Positions 42,575 through 51,820 of a DNA stretch of 64,000 bases are shown here, one piece after another. The notes beneath the pieces are model-generated. The model did no database searches, was not told where the DNA came from, and saw only the letters and a program-made list of their open reading frames with translations. The first letter of the stretch is position 1; the number at the start of each line of letters is the position of its first letter. The position numbers and the translations under genes were made by a program. This DNA is from Ornithinibacillus bavariensis (GTDB lineage Bacteria; Bacillota; Bacilli; Bacillales; Amphibacillaceae): the NCBI RefSeq assembly GCF_018333235.1, contig NZ_BORP01000003.1:124001-188000 (forward strand), read 5' to 3'.

Positions 42575-43420
42575 CTAAATATTGTAATATGGTTGATTAA
42601 TAGTCTTAAGTGCTTGCTTAAGATAAATACGTAACCTCTCATGCTTATCCAATACTTCAAGATGCAAGACAAGGCTTTTTAAAAATTGCTTGATATTAGT
42701 ACGCTGCATATAAAGTGTCTTCATATTTTTGGAATAATTCTGCTGTAATTCTTTTGTTATTTTATCGATTTTATCATACAAAATAGATTGATCAATCCCT
42801 CTATCAAGAATGGTTACCATTGGAACAACCATTCGTTCGTCCTCTTCAAATAGTAAATAATCCTTATCAAAGTACATTTTCCCCAAAATGGATAAAGCAA
42901 TTTCCATTAATCTATCTTCTTCTAATTGCGGTTGCTTCGCTAACTCATCAAGTGCATCAGCAATATGTGCAATACTATGTGCCCAGCCTTTTTCCTCTAC
43001 AAACCCACGAACATCCTCTTCTTGCTTCACATACTCCAATAATTTCACTGCAACTTCATCTACTTCGTCATCAGTTAAAAAAGAATTTTTGACGTTTACA
43101 TGCAACAATACCGCTATAATCAAAGAAGAAAAAGATCTAGTAAAAACTGCATCCTCGCCGACTTCATCTACTTTAAAGAATAGGTGATTATCATCCAGAC
43201 ATATTTTCATCAACTGATTTAAGTTTGGTCTTGTATAGCGTCCATTGATGATTAAATGTGCAAAACTAGGATAAATCAAAGAATCTCTTAACTCTGGATC
43301 TGTGCTTCCGATATGTGTTAGCATTGCATTTGTTAATACCCCTAAATCAACTGTGCCAATAGATTGAAAATCTGTATTTTTGAATTCAGTTAGTATGTTT
43401 TTTAGTTCATTTCCGTTCAA
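42575..43420 (-). CDS. DUF2785-family protein
   Basis: A 281-residue helical, cytoplasmic protein. RDSLIYPSFAHLIINGRYT near the N-terminus, LFFKVDEVGEDAVFTRSFSSL and VEEKGWAHSIAHIADALDELA are the conserved blocks of DUF2785. No biochemical role is known. Family members are scattered in Firmicutes, often beside small enzymes as here. A TTG start follows GGGGTGATGAA. Confidence 0.85.
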   Translation of the reverse strand: MNGNELKNILTEFKNTDFQSIGTVDLGVLTNAMLTHIGSTDPELRDSLIYPSFAHLIINGRYTRPNLNQLMKICLDDNHLFFKVDEVGEDAVFTRSFSSLIIAVLLHVNVKNSFLTDDEVDEVAVKLLEYVKQEEDVRGFVEEKGWAHSIAHIADALDELAKQPQLEEDRLMEIALSILGKMYFDKDYLLFEEDERMVVPMVTILDRGIDQSILYDKIDKITKELQQNYSKNMKTLYMQRTNIKQFLKSLVLHLEVLDKHERLRIYLKQALKTINQPYYNI

Positions 43421-43463
43421 TTCATCACCCCTGTATGTATTAATATTCTAGCTTTATGGTAAA

Positions 43464-43505
43464 AACCCCTACTTTCTAACAATTTTATCAGTTAAAGTAG
43501 GAGTT
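43464..43505 (-). terminator. Terminator of the GNAT gene at 43538
   Basis: Arms AACTCCTACTTT and AAAGTAGGGGTT pair with one G-U, and TTTACC follows on the minus strand. Confidence 0.75.
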
Positions 43506-43537
43506 CTTCATTATCTAACGGTTGGTAACTATTTCGT

Positions 43538-44107
43538 CTAACTCTTTTTTGTTCTGTCAAAATCTTGCTTCAACAGGGAATACACATATAAATCATCAAA
43601 TTTACCATCTGTAAATTCATAACTTCTTAATAACCCTTCTCTAACAAAACCCAACTTCTCTACTAACTTTTGTGATGCTTGATTAGGTGGTTCTATCAAT
43701 GCCTCTATTCGTTGAAAATTCATATGCTGGTATCCGTGGCTTATAATCGCTTCTACTGCCTCAAAAGCAATACCTTTCCCCCAATGATCTTTACTCAATT
43801 CAAAACCAATTTCAGTACGGAAATGCTGAGAAACGCCATTATGAAAACCACAGCTACCGATAACAGCACCTTGCTCTTTTAACGTAATTCCCCATCTCAT
43901 ACCTGTTTTGTTGTTTTGAATGGATTGATACCATGAAATTTCATCCAATGCATCGTTAATGCTTTTAAAAGGGTTTAATCCATAATACTTCATAACTTCT
44001 TCATCAGACAGATACCTCAGAATGTCATTTGCATCCTCTTTAGTAATCTGTCTTAATACTAATCTCTTAGTCTCTATTACGGGAAAATCATTCATATTTA
44101 TCGTCAT
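43538..44107 (-). CDS. GNAT acetyltransferase, RimJ/RimL type
   Basis: The 189 residues open with FPVIETKRLVLRQITKEDAN and include RTEIGFELSKDHWGKGIAFEAVE (acetyl-CoA loop) and QASQKLVEKLGFVREGLLRSY, the classic RimJ-like ending. AGGTGAAG precedes the ATG. It is related to the GNAT at 41997-42566 but clearly distinct in sequence, so not a recent duplicate. Substrate unknown. Confidence 0.9.
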   Translation of the reverse strand: MTINMNDFPVIETKRLVLRQITKEDANDILRYLSDEEVMKYYGLNPFKSINDALDEISWYQSIQNNKTGMRWGITLKEQGAVIGSCGFHNGVSQHFRTEIGFELSKDHWGKGIAFEAVEAIISHGYQHMNFQRIEALIEPPNQASQKLVEKLGFVREGLLRSYEFTDGKFDDLYVYSLLKQDFDRTKKS

Positions 44108-44177
44108 CGTAACTTCACCTATTTTTTTATTTTACATTTTAGTATTCTTGTTTGACTTTAGAATAATATCTTCTTTC

Positions 44178-44723
44178 CTATTGCTTCTTGTCAGCTGTTC
44201 CCAATTTTACAATCCAATTAACAGCTTCTAATAAATTTTCAGCAATATAATCCGGTTCAATACCTACCCATGTATCTCTGTATTTATCTAGTGAACTTTG
44301 TCCCCATCCGGTTCGTACTAATATTTTCATCGCTCCAACTGAATGAGCGGCCAACATATCTGTGGAGCCAACATCACCAATAAAAACCGTATTAGATAAG
44401 TCTAAATTATACTTTTTAGCTGCTTCTAACAATAATCCTGGTTTTGGTTTACGACAATCACAATCATCATTTGGACTGTGGGGACAAATGAAAGCATCAT
44501 CAAATCCATATGCGATAAATTCATTATAAAAATCATCAATAGTTGCTTGACCTCTACTAATTCGATTTTGATTCGTACAGGCAAACGTTTTAATATTGTT
44601 ATCCTTTAGAACTTCTAATGCAGTTTTACTAAACGGATATAGGTTAAAATCTTTCGGATGAATAAAATGCCCAGTACCACCAATTGTTCCATCACGATCA
44701 ATAAATACTGCCTCAACATTCAT
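44178..44723 (-). CDS. HAD-IIIA family phosphatase with zinc loop (GmhB/HisB-N-like)
   Basis: A 181-residue HAD-superfamily phosphatase. The nucleophile and acid are Asp9 and Asp11 in DRDGT. The zinc loop reads CPHSPNDDCDCRKPKP. Motif III is KPKPGLL and motif IV is FIGDVGSTDMLAA. This combination is typical of D-glycero-D-manno-heptose-1,7-bisphosphate phosphatases and histidinol phosphatase domains. No heptose or histidine genes are nearby, so the true substrate is uncertain. It follows the S41 protease gene by 13 bases in one operon. Confidence 0.88.
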   Translation of the reverse strand: MNVEAVFIDRDGTIGGTGHFIHPKDFNLYPFSKTALEVLKDNNIKTFACTNQNRISRGQATIDDFYNEFIAYGFDDAFICPHSPNDDCDCRKPKPGLLLEAAKKYNLDLSNTVFIGDVGSTDMLAAHSVGAMKILVRTGWGQSSLDKYRDTWVGIEPDYIAENLLEAVNWIVKLGTADKKQ

Positions 44724-44736
44724 CGAATATCCCCCT

Positions 44737-46011
44737 TTATACTACTTCTAAATTCTTTAAAATACGTATTGCCTCTTCCATATCAACATCCTTATATATA
44801 TGCTCTGGTGACCACGGAATATAGATATCGGGTTTTATACCCGGATTAGACAAAGATCCCCGATGATCTAATGACTTTAACCTTGATGTAGGATAGTATA
44901 ATTCAAATACATCATGCCACTTTTTAATAGCTAAGTTGGAATAATCATTGAGTCCCATTGTTGGTCTTCCCACGACTATTACCTTTGGTGACTTCTTGCA
45001 TAAGTAAACGAAAATATCCCCAGCACTGCCACAATAGTTATCAATTAATAGAATAATATTTTCAGGACTCCTTAGCCCCTTCATGTCTACCTCAACAAAT
45101 TTTCCTTCAAAGGAAACAAATCCTTTTCCTTTATTCTTTACCCATGTTTCTTTCCATTGTTCGAGACTTTTACGATGCTCTTCATTGTCAATTTTATCGA
45201 GTCCATCATTGATTGATTCAATCATTAATTCTGCATTTCGGTCTGTACAATTAAATTCCATTTCATAATCAAGAAAATCAATTTTCATCGAACCACTTGG
45301 GAAAATATATTTTTCCAGGCTGGCATAAGCTAATGTACTACCACCATAATTAACTCTGACATCAATAATAAGATTCTTCTTTTGCTTAAGTTCACTCTTA
45401 TATTGATTTACTAATTCTTCTATTGGATCGGCACTAAAAAAGTCTGTTATTTTCAGACATAATGTATCTGAATCGACTTTTGTTATGGAATGTTCTGGGA
45501 CGTACTCCGCTTTTTCATACCTTTTCAATTCCATTAACTGTTTTTTTCCTTTGGTATCCAGCACCTCAGCTATACTGTACTTTTGAATTATTTTTCTCCA
45601 ATCCTCTCGTTCGGCCTTAGTTTCCATTAACTCACGTTGATGTCTTTCTACTAAATCTTGAATGGGGATATTATTAAGCGAAATAATTGCATCCCCAAGC
45701 TTTAAACGCTGTTCTTTACTTACAGAAGTTATGTACAATTTATCCTTAAACCTTCTAACTCTAAACCCATAATCGATTTCCTTCTGTTCATCAGATTTAC
45801 TAATTTGAAAGAACAAATGAGGATCCTTAAAATCGATTAGGTAGTCTTCAACGATTTCAGCAAACAAATTGGTATTTAGTTCTCCACTGTATTCCAAATT
45901 CATGATCTTCTTTTCAAATTCCTGTGGATTGTCCCATCCTTTTTTATCAATATAACCCGCATAATCGTTATGCATCATGTGAACTATCTCTTGAAAGATT
46001 TCCAAATACAA
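44737..46011 (-). CDS. S41-family peptidase (C-terminal processing protease-like)
   Basis: A 424-residue protein. The tail-specific protease core shows LCLKITDFFSADPIEELVNQ, LIIDVRVNYGGSTLA, and the nucleophile in LLIDNYCGSAGDIFVYLCKK, where Ser is followed by AGD. A PDZ-like part (about 85-135) contains GDAIISLNNIPIQDLV. No signal peptide is visible, unlike CtpA proteins, so a cytoplasmic location is inferred. A TTG start follows GGAGGG. Confidence 0.85.
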   Translation of the reverse strand: MYLEIFQEIVHMMHNDYAGYIDKKGWDNPQEFEKKIMNLEYSGELNTNLFAEIVEDYLIDFKDPHLFFQISKSDEQKEIDYGFRVRRFKDKLYITSVSKEQRLKLGDAIISLNNIPIQDLVERHQRELMETKAEREDWRKIIQKYSIAEVLDTKGKKQLMELKRYEKAEYVPEHSITKVDSDTLCLKITDFFSADPIEELVNQYKSELKQKKNLIIDVRVNYGGSTLAYASLEKYIFPSGSMKIDFLDYEMEFNCTDRNAELMIESINDGLDKIDNEEHRKSLEQWKETWVKNKGKGFVSFEGKFVEVDMKGLRSPENIILLIDNYCGSAGDIFVYLCKKSPKVIVVGRPTMGLNDYSNLAIKKWHDVFELYYPTSRLKSLDHRGSLSNPGIKPDIYIPWSPEHIYKDVDMEEAIRILKNLEVV

Positions 46012-46239
46012 AGAACACCCTCCAATTTCAATGGAATATAAGTTTAAACCATAGTAAGCTTGACCAGATTCTTTAAATCGTTAACTTATTATCCTTTTCT
46101 CGTTATCGTATATTAACTAAACTTTCCAGTAAGTACTAAATCCCTTAAGCTGAATATTAGCATAATATTCAGTATATATGTTTGAAAAATAAAGACCATC
46201 TATATGATGATCCTTTCCCAATCTCTTGCACGTGTTTGA

Positions 46240-46413
46240 TTAAGAGGATAAATTTTTTCCTCTCCTACTTCTTACAATAAAACTAGCAAGAAATAAACAT
46301 CCAAAACCTAATATTTTCATTATTATATGACCGATTTCTCCCATATCACCAATGGTTAGTGAAAACAAAACTGCTCCAATCAAAATAAGCAGAATAGCAA
46401 GAACCCATTTCAA
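46240..46413 (-). CDS. Small membrane protein (57 residues)
   Basis: From a TTG with GGGAG eight bases upstream, the frame gives two hydrophobic segments (WVLAILLILIGAVLFSL and IMKILGFGCLFLASFIV) joined by GDMGEIGH, then a basic tail (RSRRGKN). Good ribosome binding site and a membrane hairpin plan similar to the protein at 26013-26162 support a real gene. Function unknown. Confidence 0.6.
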   Translation of the reverse strand: MKWVLAILLILIGAVLFSLTIGDMGEIGHIIMKILGFGCLFLASFIVRSRRGKNLSS

Positions 46414-46469
46414 ACTATCAATCTCCCTTATTTACACCATTTTAGTCCACCCATTTTGCTCATAATGAG

Positions 46470-47105
46470 CTAAGAAATTGCTTTAATCTTTGTCAGATCT
46501 CCACTACATAGGGCCTCAAGATTATCAAAAATCTTACGAGCAGGCCAATCCCACCATTTCATGGTAAGGAGAAAATCAATAAGCTCGTCATCAAATCTTT
46601 TTTTAATAATTTTGCAAGGATTTCCGCCTGCAATATGATATGGAGGAACATCTTTTACAACGACAGAATTGGCTGCAATGATAGCTCCATCACCAATATG
46701 TACTCCTGGCATAACCGTGACATTTTGACCGATCCACACATCGTTTCCAACTATCGTGTCACCTTTAAAGGGTAATTCAGCAAGTGTTGGAGTTGATTTC
46801 TCCCAGCCATTGCCCATAATGTTAAATGGATACGTTGTGACACTGCACATTCTATGGTTTGCACCATTCATTACAAATTCAATTCCCTTTGCTATTGCGC
46901 AAAATTTTCCGATAATCAGTTTATCTCCAATAAATTCATAGTGATGTGTAACATGCTCTTCAAACTTTTCAGCACCATTTATATCGTCATAGTATGTGTA
47001 GTCACCAACAGTAATATTGGGGCGGGTTATCACGTTTTTAATAAAGCATATACTTTTAATATTCTCATTTGGGTAGATTGAATTCGGATCAGGTCCAAAT
47101 TGCAT
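46470..47105 (-). CDS. Vat-like xenobiotic O-acetyltransferase (hexapeptide-repeat family)
   Basis: A 211-residue left-handed beta-helix acetyltransferase. YTYYDDINGAEKFEEHV, the His in NGANHRM (His84), FNIMGNGW and the hexapeptide region GNDVWIGQNVTVMPGVHIGD place it with the CatB/Vat group. Vat enzymes inactivate streptogramin A antibiotics, and chromosomal relatives acetylate other alcohols. Catalytic His and the flexible loop are both present, but resistance cannot be claimed from sequence alone. AAAGGGGG lies before the ATG. Confidence 0.9.
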   Translation of the reverse strand: MQFGPDPNSIYPNENIKSICFIKNVITRPNITVGDYTYYDDINGAEKFEEHVTHHYEFIGDKLIIGKFCAIAKGIEFVMNGANHRMCSVTTYPFNIMGNGWEKSTPTLAELPFKGDTIVGNDVWIGQNVTVMPGVHIGDGAIIAANSVVVKDVPPYHIAGGNPCKIIKKRFDDELIDFLLTMKWWDWPARKIFDNLEALCSGDLTKIKAIS

Positions 47106-47153
47106 ATTTAAATTCCCCCTTTACGCTTCAGCTAGCATACTATTTAAATTTTG

Positions 47154-47876
47154 TTAACCAGAGTAAACTAATGAAATAACTGTATTCTTACTCTCAATAC
47201 ATCCATTATCGATCATTATTTTTCGCATCGGATTATTGTTAATTTCCGTTGCACCGAGGTAAGAGACTGCGTTGAAATCATTTCGCAGCCTATATAGCCC
47301 TATTAGGTGTAGATCCTTACCAAGTCCCCTCCCTTGAAATTTAGGGTGAATACCTATCCAAAAAATACGTCCTTCCTTGTCCCTATCTGGTTCAAGGTGA
47401 GGAAATACCACTCCAACAGGCTCATTTTCAACTACATAAACAGTGAACATTCTCTGGACTTGTGAAGGCAATTCCGTTTTCATACTCATCAAAAATTTTG
47501 CTGTATCATCTATATTCCTATCCATTACTTCAGATAGAAATAAAACTGATTTCCTCTCATTGATTGGCCATACCTCGTAATCTAATTTCCTAATATTTAT
47601 TGGGTGTCTTAGCGAACTTCTATAAATAACCCTTTCACCTTTAATCTTCATCTTAGCCTTCGTGCAATTTAATCGTTGCAAATGAAGTCTAGGACATTCT
47701 AACAACACTTTTTTAAAATTCCTGTTCTCCATTTTGTTTAAGAGATCATTAATAAGACCATCGATTTGGTTGGCTTCACTGATGATGTCTTCTAATATTT
47801 CCAAAATAATTTGTTCATCACTAATAATACTATGCACGCCAAATTCTTTTAGTTGGTTTAGTATTGTAATCATCAT
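47154..47876 (-). CDS. GNAT-family acetyltransferase with N-terminal helical extension
   Basis: A 240-residue protein. The first ~90 residues are helical (NQLKEFGVHSIISDEQIILE). The C-terminal half is a GNAT domain with VVENEPVGVVFPHLEPD, the acetyl-CoA loop RIFWIGIHPKFQGRGLGKDL and MIDNGCIESKNTV near the end. AAGGAG is five bases before tandem ATGs, and the first is used. A longer frame from 47939 lacks any site. Substrate unknown. Confidence 0.82.
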   Translation of the reverse strand: MMITILNQLKEFGVHSIISDEQIILEILEDIISEANQIDGLINDLLNKMENRNFKKVLLECPRLHLQRLNCTKAKMKIKGERVIYRSSLRHPINIRKLDYEVWPINERKSVLFLSEVMDRNIDDTAKFLMSMKTELPSQVQRMFTVYVVENEPVGVVFPHLEPDRDKEGRIFWIGIHPKFQGRGLGKDLHLIGLYRLRNDFNAVSYLGATEINNNPMRKIMIDNGCIESKNTVISLVYSG

Positions 47877-47954
47877 TAGTACTCCTTTTTGTCCTCTTGT
47901 TGTTCTATTTCTGCTTGTTAGCTGAGTAGAAAACACCACAATATGAAGCAGGTT

Positions 47955-48347
47955 TTATCTCTCTTTTTTCACAAAATACCCTAATAAAAAATAAATAATG
48001 CCCATAAAAAGAATCCAAACTTCATATTTAGTTCCTAGAGACCCTATCGAAATAAAATAAATAACAAGAAATGCAATTCCCATTATCAAGCAGAATCCAA
48101 GGTACGCCATTCTCAAACCTTTAAATTTCAAGCCAAAACAACCTATTCCTGTTAATATACCTAAAATACAAACACATAATATAATCCCAATAGAAAGTAT
48201 GTCTGTACCTGTTCTATCAACAATAGAGCCGAGTGCATTTCCTAAAGATGTTCCAACTACATATAAAAAGCCATAACCAAAGGATGTTACTACCATTAAA
48301 GTCCCTAAAACAATTCCTATGGTTTTTGATAAATTATATTTCTTCAT
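47955..48347 (-). CDS. Predicted four-helix membrane protein
   Basis: About 130 residues in four hydrophobic helices with a basic end (GYFVKKER). The ATG at 48347 has AGAAGGAG six bases upstream and gives MKKYNLSKTIGIVLG. No family was recognised. It precedes the GNAT gene by 78 bases and could be in its operon. Confidence 0.7.
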   Translation of the reverse strand: MKKYNLSKTIGIVLGTLMVVTSFGYGFLYVVGTSLGNALGSIVDRTGTDILSIGIILCVCILGILTGIGCFGLKFKGLRMAYLGFCLIMGIAFLVIYFISIGSLGTKYEVWILFMGIIYFLLGYFVKKER

Positions 48348-48777
48348 TTTTTCTCCTTCTTCTTTAAATGTTATTCTCAATTCAAATAGCTAAAAGTATC
48401 AATTTAAGAAATTTAAAATTTGTATAACTGCTCTTTCGTTTTTATACACGTATCCACAAATCCTTATCGTAATCATAACATGGTTGCCAATAAATTCTAA
48501 ATTATCTTTTAAATACTTAATATTATATACCAAATAACAGAACATGGATTACATTGAAAGTAACAAAAATACACTATTATTTATAAAGTTACTTTAGAGA
48601 TATTGGTAATCCTATCAAATTCGGGGTTATTGTAAGGGACTTTGAGTTAAGAATTGAATCTTTATGTTAAAATAAACTTAACATTTAGAATAATAAGTAC
48701 TTCGACTAAGGGGCAATTTAATTCAAGAAGGGAAATGGTAGAAAAATTAGAAAGATGGGAAAGGAAGTGTACTAAAT
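48348..48777. other. Intergenic region, AT-rich, with a trace of the scar repeat
   Basis: No gene was found in this 430-base gap between divergent genes. Near 48703-48725 the sequence CGACTAAGGGGCAATTTAAT resembles the AACGGGGCAG end of the repeats at 7692 and 8331. The rest shows no structure that I could recognise. Confidence 0.5.
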
Positions 48778-49008
48778 ATGAACAATACTGTAAGATGTCC
48801 TGAATGTAGTAATGAGGTAAAGCAGGGGTATATTTTTTCTCCTCGCAGAATTTGTTGGTCAGAATCGGCTGATTCAATCATTTACGATTCTGGAAGTGAA
48901 GTATTAATGGGTGATTCAATTTTTAAAATAAAGAAAATCCCTGCATTAAGATGTAAAAAATGTAATTTAGTTATTTTTAAATACCAACAAAACAAGATAA
49001 AAAAGTAG
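48778..49008 (+). CDS. PF20097-type zinc-ribbon protein
   Basis: A 76-residue protein with two Cys pairs, CPEC (about 6-9) and CKKC (about 59-62), forming a zinc ribbon. Between them is KQGYIFSPRRICWSE, typical of a small DUF with this arrangement (I believe PF20097). A purine-rich GGAAAGGAAG lies upstream of the ATG. It is 21 bases before the VOC gene. Function unknown. Confidence 0.78.
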   Translation: MNNTVRCPECSNEVKQGYIFSPRRICWSESADSIIYDSGSEVLMGDSIFKIKKIPALRCKKCNLVIFKYQQNKIKK

Positions 49009-49029
49009 TATTTTAAGGAGAGTGTACTA

Positions 49030-49380
49030 ATGAAGGTCATTCGAATAGTTGCCAATGTTGAGACTCAGGAAATATCTAAAGCAAAGTACTTTTACGGGGA
49101 AGTGCTTGGACTTGATGAACTGATGGATATGGGATTTATTGCGACTTTCGGTTCGCATGAGAAAATGGAGACTCAAATAAGCTTTCTTTCTGAGGGTGGT
49201 TCAGGGACACCTGTGCCTGATTTGTCAATTGAAGTTGATGATCTCGATGATGCACTTACTCGCATAAAAAAAGCAGATATTCCAATTGAGTATGGACCAA
49301 TTGAGGAACCGTGGGGGGTTCGACGTTTCTTTGTAAAAGATCCATTCGGTAAGCTTGTTAATATTCTTAGCCATCTTTAA
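49030..49380 (+). CDS. VOC/glyoxalase-family protein
   Basis: A 116-residue VOC protein: VIRIVANVETQEISKAKYFY, then TQISFLSEGGSGTPVPDLSIEV and RRFFVKDPFGKLVNIL. AAGGAG precedes the ATG by about 8 bases. It resembles bleomycin-resistance/glyoxalase-like proteins that modify or bind small molecules. No partner gene except the zinc-ribbon protein. Confidence 0.88.
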   Translation: MKVIRIVANVETQEISKAKYFYGEVLGLDELMDMGFIATFGSHEKMETQISFLSEGGSGTPVPDLSIEVDDLDDALTRIKKADIPIEYGPIEEPWGVRRFFVKDPFGKLVNILSHL

Positions 49381-49802
49381 ATAAATGAGATGACAGATGT
49401 GTTGAATATCGACTTTAATAAGGTGTTTTTGTTGAATAGAAACAAATGAGTTACTTCTACACTTTACGACCATAATGTGTAATAAAAGAAAAGGTGCTTT
49501 AGTTTAACAAGACAATATAGACAATACGGTTTTTAAGTGACAAGGCTGGTAAATAAAGGCAACATAGTAAAGAACATATTTTTGTCTATATAATGGAATT
49601 CCAATAACTGTAAAAAGAGTGCATTCCTTTATTATAATAAAGCTCTAGATTTGGAACGGTATAGTGGTTTAGTACCGTATTCTAATATAGAACTATTTTT
49701 GTATATAACGACGAGTCCGTTACTAATGTTAAATAATAGCAAACGCCTGTGAAATCACAAAATTCCACAGGCGTTCAGTAAATTTCCTTAACATAGTAAG
49801 AT
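49381..49802. other. Intergenic region with decayed repeat sequence and a terminator
   Basis: No gene was found in these 422 bases. Near 49494-49512, AAAGGTGCTTTAGTTTAACA is close to the complement of TTGTTGAACTAAAGGGTGCG beside the repeat at 8331. A short palindrome ACGGTA/TACCGT lies around 49656-49678. The right end holds the terminator of the ABC operon. Confidence 0.5.
49735..49776 (-). terminator. Terminator of the four-gene ABC operon
   Basis: Ten-base arms AACGCCTGTG/CACAGGCGTT with a 14-base loop. On the minus strand, TGCTATTATTT follows. Confidence 0.75.
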
Positions 49803-50921
49803 TTATTCCACCTTACTCTTCCTGATCTTCTGCCTAGCTACTAAATAAAAAATAGCTGTCAATACAAGAATAGCTGGAACTCCTTGCCACCAAACCCTTC
49901 CATTTTGAAATTGAATACTTTCTCCTGGTAATAAATATTGAAATGGATTGAACCAAGCTAATGGATTCCACGAAGCAATTGTAGTCAATCCATAACCAGC
50001 TAGTAATATTCCTAAGACACCAGAAAGTGTGGCTAATGTATGTTTAAAGAACAAACTAAGCAATAAACAAAGAGAAATTATCATGAGTATACTTACCGAT
50101 ACCATACTAATTGCTAATTGCATATATTCCGATATGGTTAAAAGTTCTATCCGCTGATTTACTTCTATTACAATAGGATAATTAAATGACCCTTTATATC
50201 CAAAAACATACCCAATAATTGAGGTTACTACTAATAAATATCCGATTGTTATTACATAAATAATAATCGAACTCCAGAATTTACTTGAAATAATGTGCGT
50301 ACGATTCAATGGCTGAGTAAACAATAAATTAATAGAACGATTCTCAAATTCAGATGACATAATTTCCCCTACTAATAACAAGACAATAAGAATCGCCCCA
50401 AAACTAATAAACAAATCTACCACTTGTTTAATAAAATTCGGAAACGCTCTACTATAGACTTCATGTTCAGGAGGGATATTCGAATCGAGCAATTTTTCGT
50501 TTAATGCTAAAGAATAGGAAATTTCCTGAAAGGTTAACGAATGATCCCCACCCTTCTCTTTATACTCCTTAGCAGTCGAATAGTACTCATTCTGTAGTCT
50601 CAACCTTTCCTGAAACTGATTAGGTGCTAGTAAATTCCTTGTTTCATATAAATTATTAATCATCGCACTATTTAACCGTTGAAGTTCCTTATGCTCTTCA
50701 TTCTCTGGGGCATCCTCGAGAATAGATTGATGAATCTTTGCATTAGAGAAATTACTCTCTAATAGCTCATCAATCCGTTCTCTGGCCTCTTTTTCAATAG
50801 ATGATTCAAATATGATATTACGAGCCATCAGAAAAGCTACACAAATAACAATTCCGATTAAGATATACAAGAACTTTTTACTAAAAACTATCTTTTTTAA
50901 CTCGAATGACAGTAGCCTCAT
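49803..50921 (-). CDS. ABC-2 type permease, fourth gene of a lipoprotein-ABC operon
   Basis: The 372-residue permease has an N-terminal helix (about 17-34), an extracytoplasmic coiled-coil-like loop (about 40-160: KEARERIDELLESNFSNAKI) and five further helices. The motif GEIMSSEFENRSINLLFTQPLNRTHII is typical of ABC-2 permeases such as NatB/YhaP relatives. The start overlaps the ATPase stop. It has the same plan as the first permease in the operon (51821-53098), so the exporter is probably a heterodimer. Confidence 0.88.
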   Translation of the reverse strand: MRLLSFELKKIVFSKKFLYILIGIVICVAFLMARNIIFESSIEKEARERIDELLESNFSNAKIHQSILEDAPENEEHKELQRLNSAMINNLYETRNLLAPNQFQERLRLQNEYYSTAKEYKEKGGDHSLTFQEISYSLALNEKLLDSNIPPEHEVYSRAFPNFIKQVVDLFISFGAILIVLLLVGEIMSSEFENRSINLLFTQPLNRTHIISSKFWSSIIIYVITIGYLLVVTSIIGYVFGYKGSFNYPIVIEVNQRIELLTISEYMQLAISMVSVSILMIISLCLLLSLFFKHTLATLSGVLGILLAGYGLTTIASWNPLAWFNPFQYLLPGESIQFQNGRVWWQGVPAILVLTAIFYLVARQKIRKSKVE

Positions 50922-51802
50922 GAGGATAGCTCCTCTTCAAACAACTCACGATACCGCTTCTCTGCACCTACTTTTTGTACTTCTATATCTGTAATCGCAA
51001 CATCATTGTTATTCAACGAATCAATAAAGCTCTGCAGGTCAATATCTGTTTCTTCAAATCCCAATTGAAGCTGGTCAGTTATGGAGAAAGAAATATTCCT
51101 TTCGTTTAAGCCCTTTTTGGCCTTTTCGATATCACTTACTGTGACTAAATACCGTTTCGATGATATGTCTTTTAGGGATTCCTTTAAAAGTGCGCCATCC
51201 TTCATAAAGTAAATCGTATTCGTTAATCGATCAATTTCATCTAAATTATGGGAAGAAACAATAATTGATGTCCCTTCCTTATGTAACTCTAGTAAAATCT
51301 CGCGCATATTAATCGCACTAGTTGGATCTAGTCCGTTTATTGGTTCATCCATTAATAAAAGCTTTGGTTCATTAATAATAACCATGGCGAGTAGTAGATG
51401 CTGTTTCATCCCAAGAGAATAATTACGGACTCGCTTTTTCAAGTACTTTTCCATACCAACACGCTCCGCCACCTCTTTAATCTTAGAATTAGCTATTTTT
51501 TGTACACTACAAATAAATTTCAAATGATCATAGCCCGTTAGATTTCCATATAGGATACGGTTATCCTGTAAATAAGATACTTGATGAAAAAGGGACGCAT
51601 CGGTATGCTTCTTTCCTAACAACGTTACTTCTCCTTCTTGAAAGGAAAGGAGATTGGTCATGCAATTCAATAAAGTAGTCTTCCCTGAACCGTTTGGACC
51701 TACTAAAGCAATAATCTGTGGTGTCTCTATTTTTATATCTATTCCTTTTAACACCATTTGCTTTTTATATCGTTTCTTTAAATTGCTCACATCTACAATC
51801 AC
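50918..51802 (-). CDS. ABC transporter ATPase, third gene of a lipoprotein-ABC operon
   Basis: A 294-residue ATPase: Walker A GPNGSGKTT (about 34-42), signature YSLGMKQHLLLAMVI, Walker B LLLMDEPINGLDP and SSHNLDEIDRL. The ~80-residue C-terminal extension is of the type found in BcrA/NatA-like exporter ATPases. A GTG start follows GGGAG. It serves the two permeases on either side. No separate regulator gene adjoins. Confidence 0.92.
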   Translation of the reverse strand: MIVDVSNLKKRYKKQMVLKGIDIKIETPQIIALVGPNGSGKTTLLNCMTNLLSFQEGEVTLLGKKHTDASLFHQVSYLQDNRILYGNLTGYDHLKFICSVQKIANSKIKEVAERVGMEKYLKKRVRNYSLGMKQHLLLAMVIINEPKLLLMDEPINGLDPTSAINMREILLELHKEGTSIIVSSHNLDEIDRLTNTIYFMKDGALLKESLKDISSKRYLVTVSDIEKAKKGLNERNISFSITDQLQLGFEETDIDLQSFIDSLNNNDVAITDIEVQKVGAEKRYRELFEEELSS

Positions 51803-51820
51803 GTCATCACTCCCATTTCT

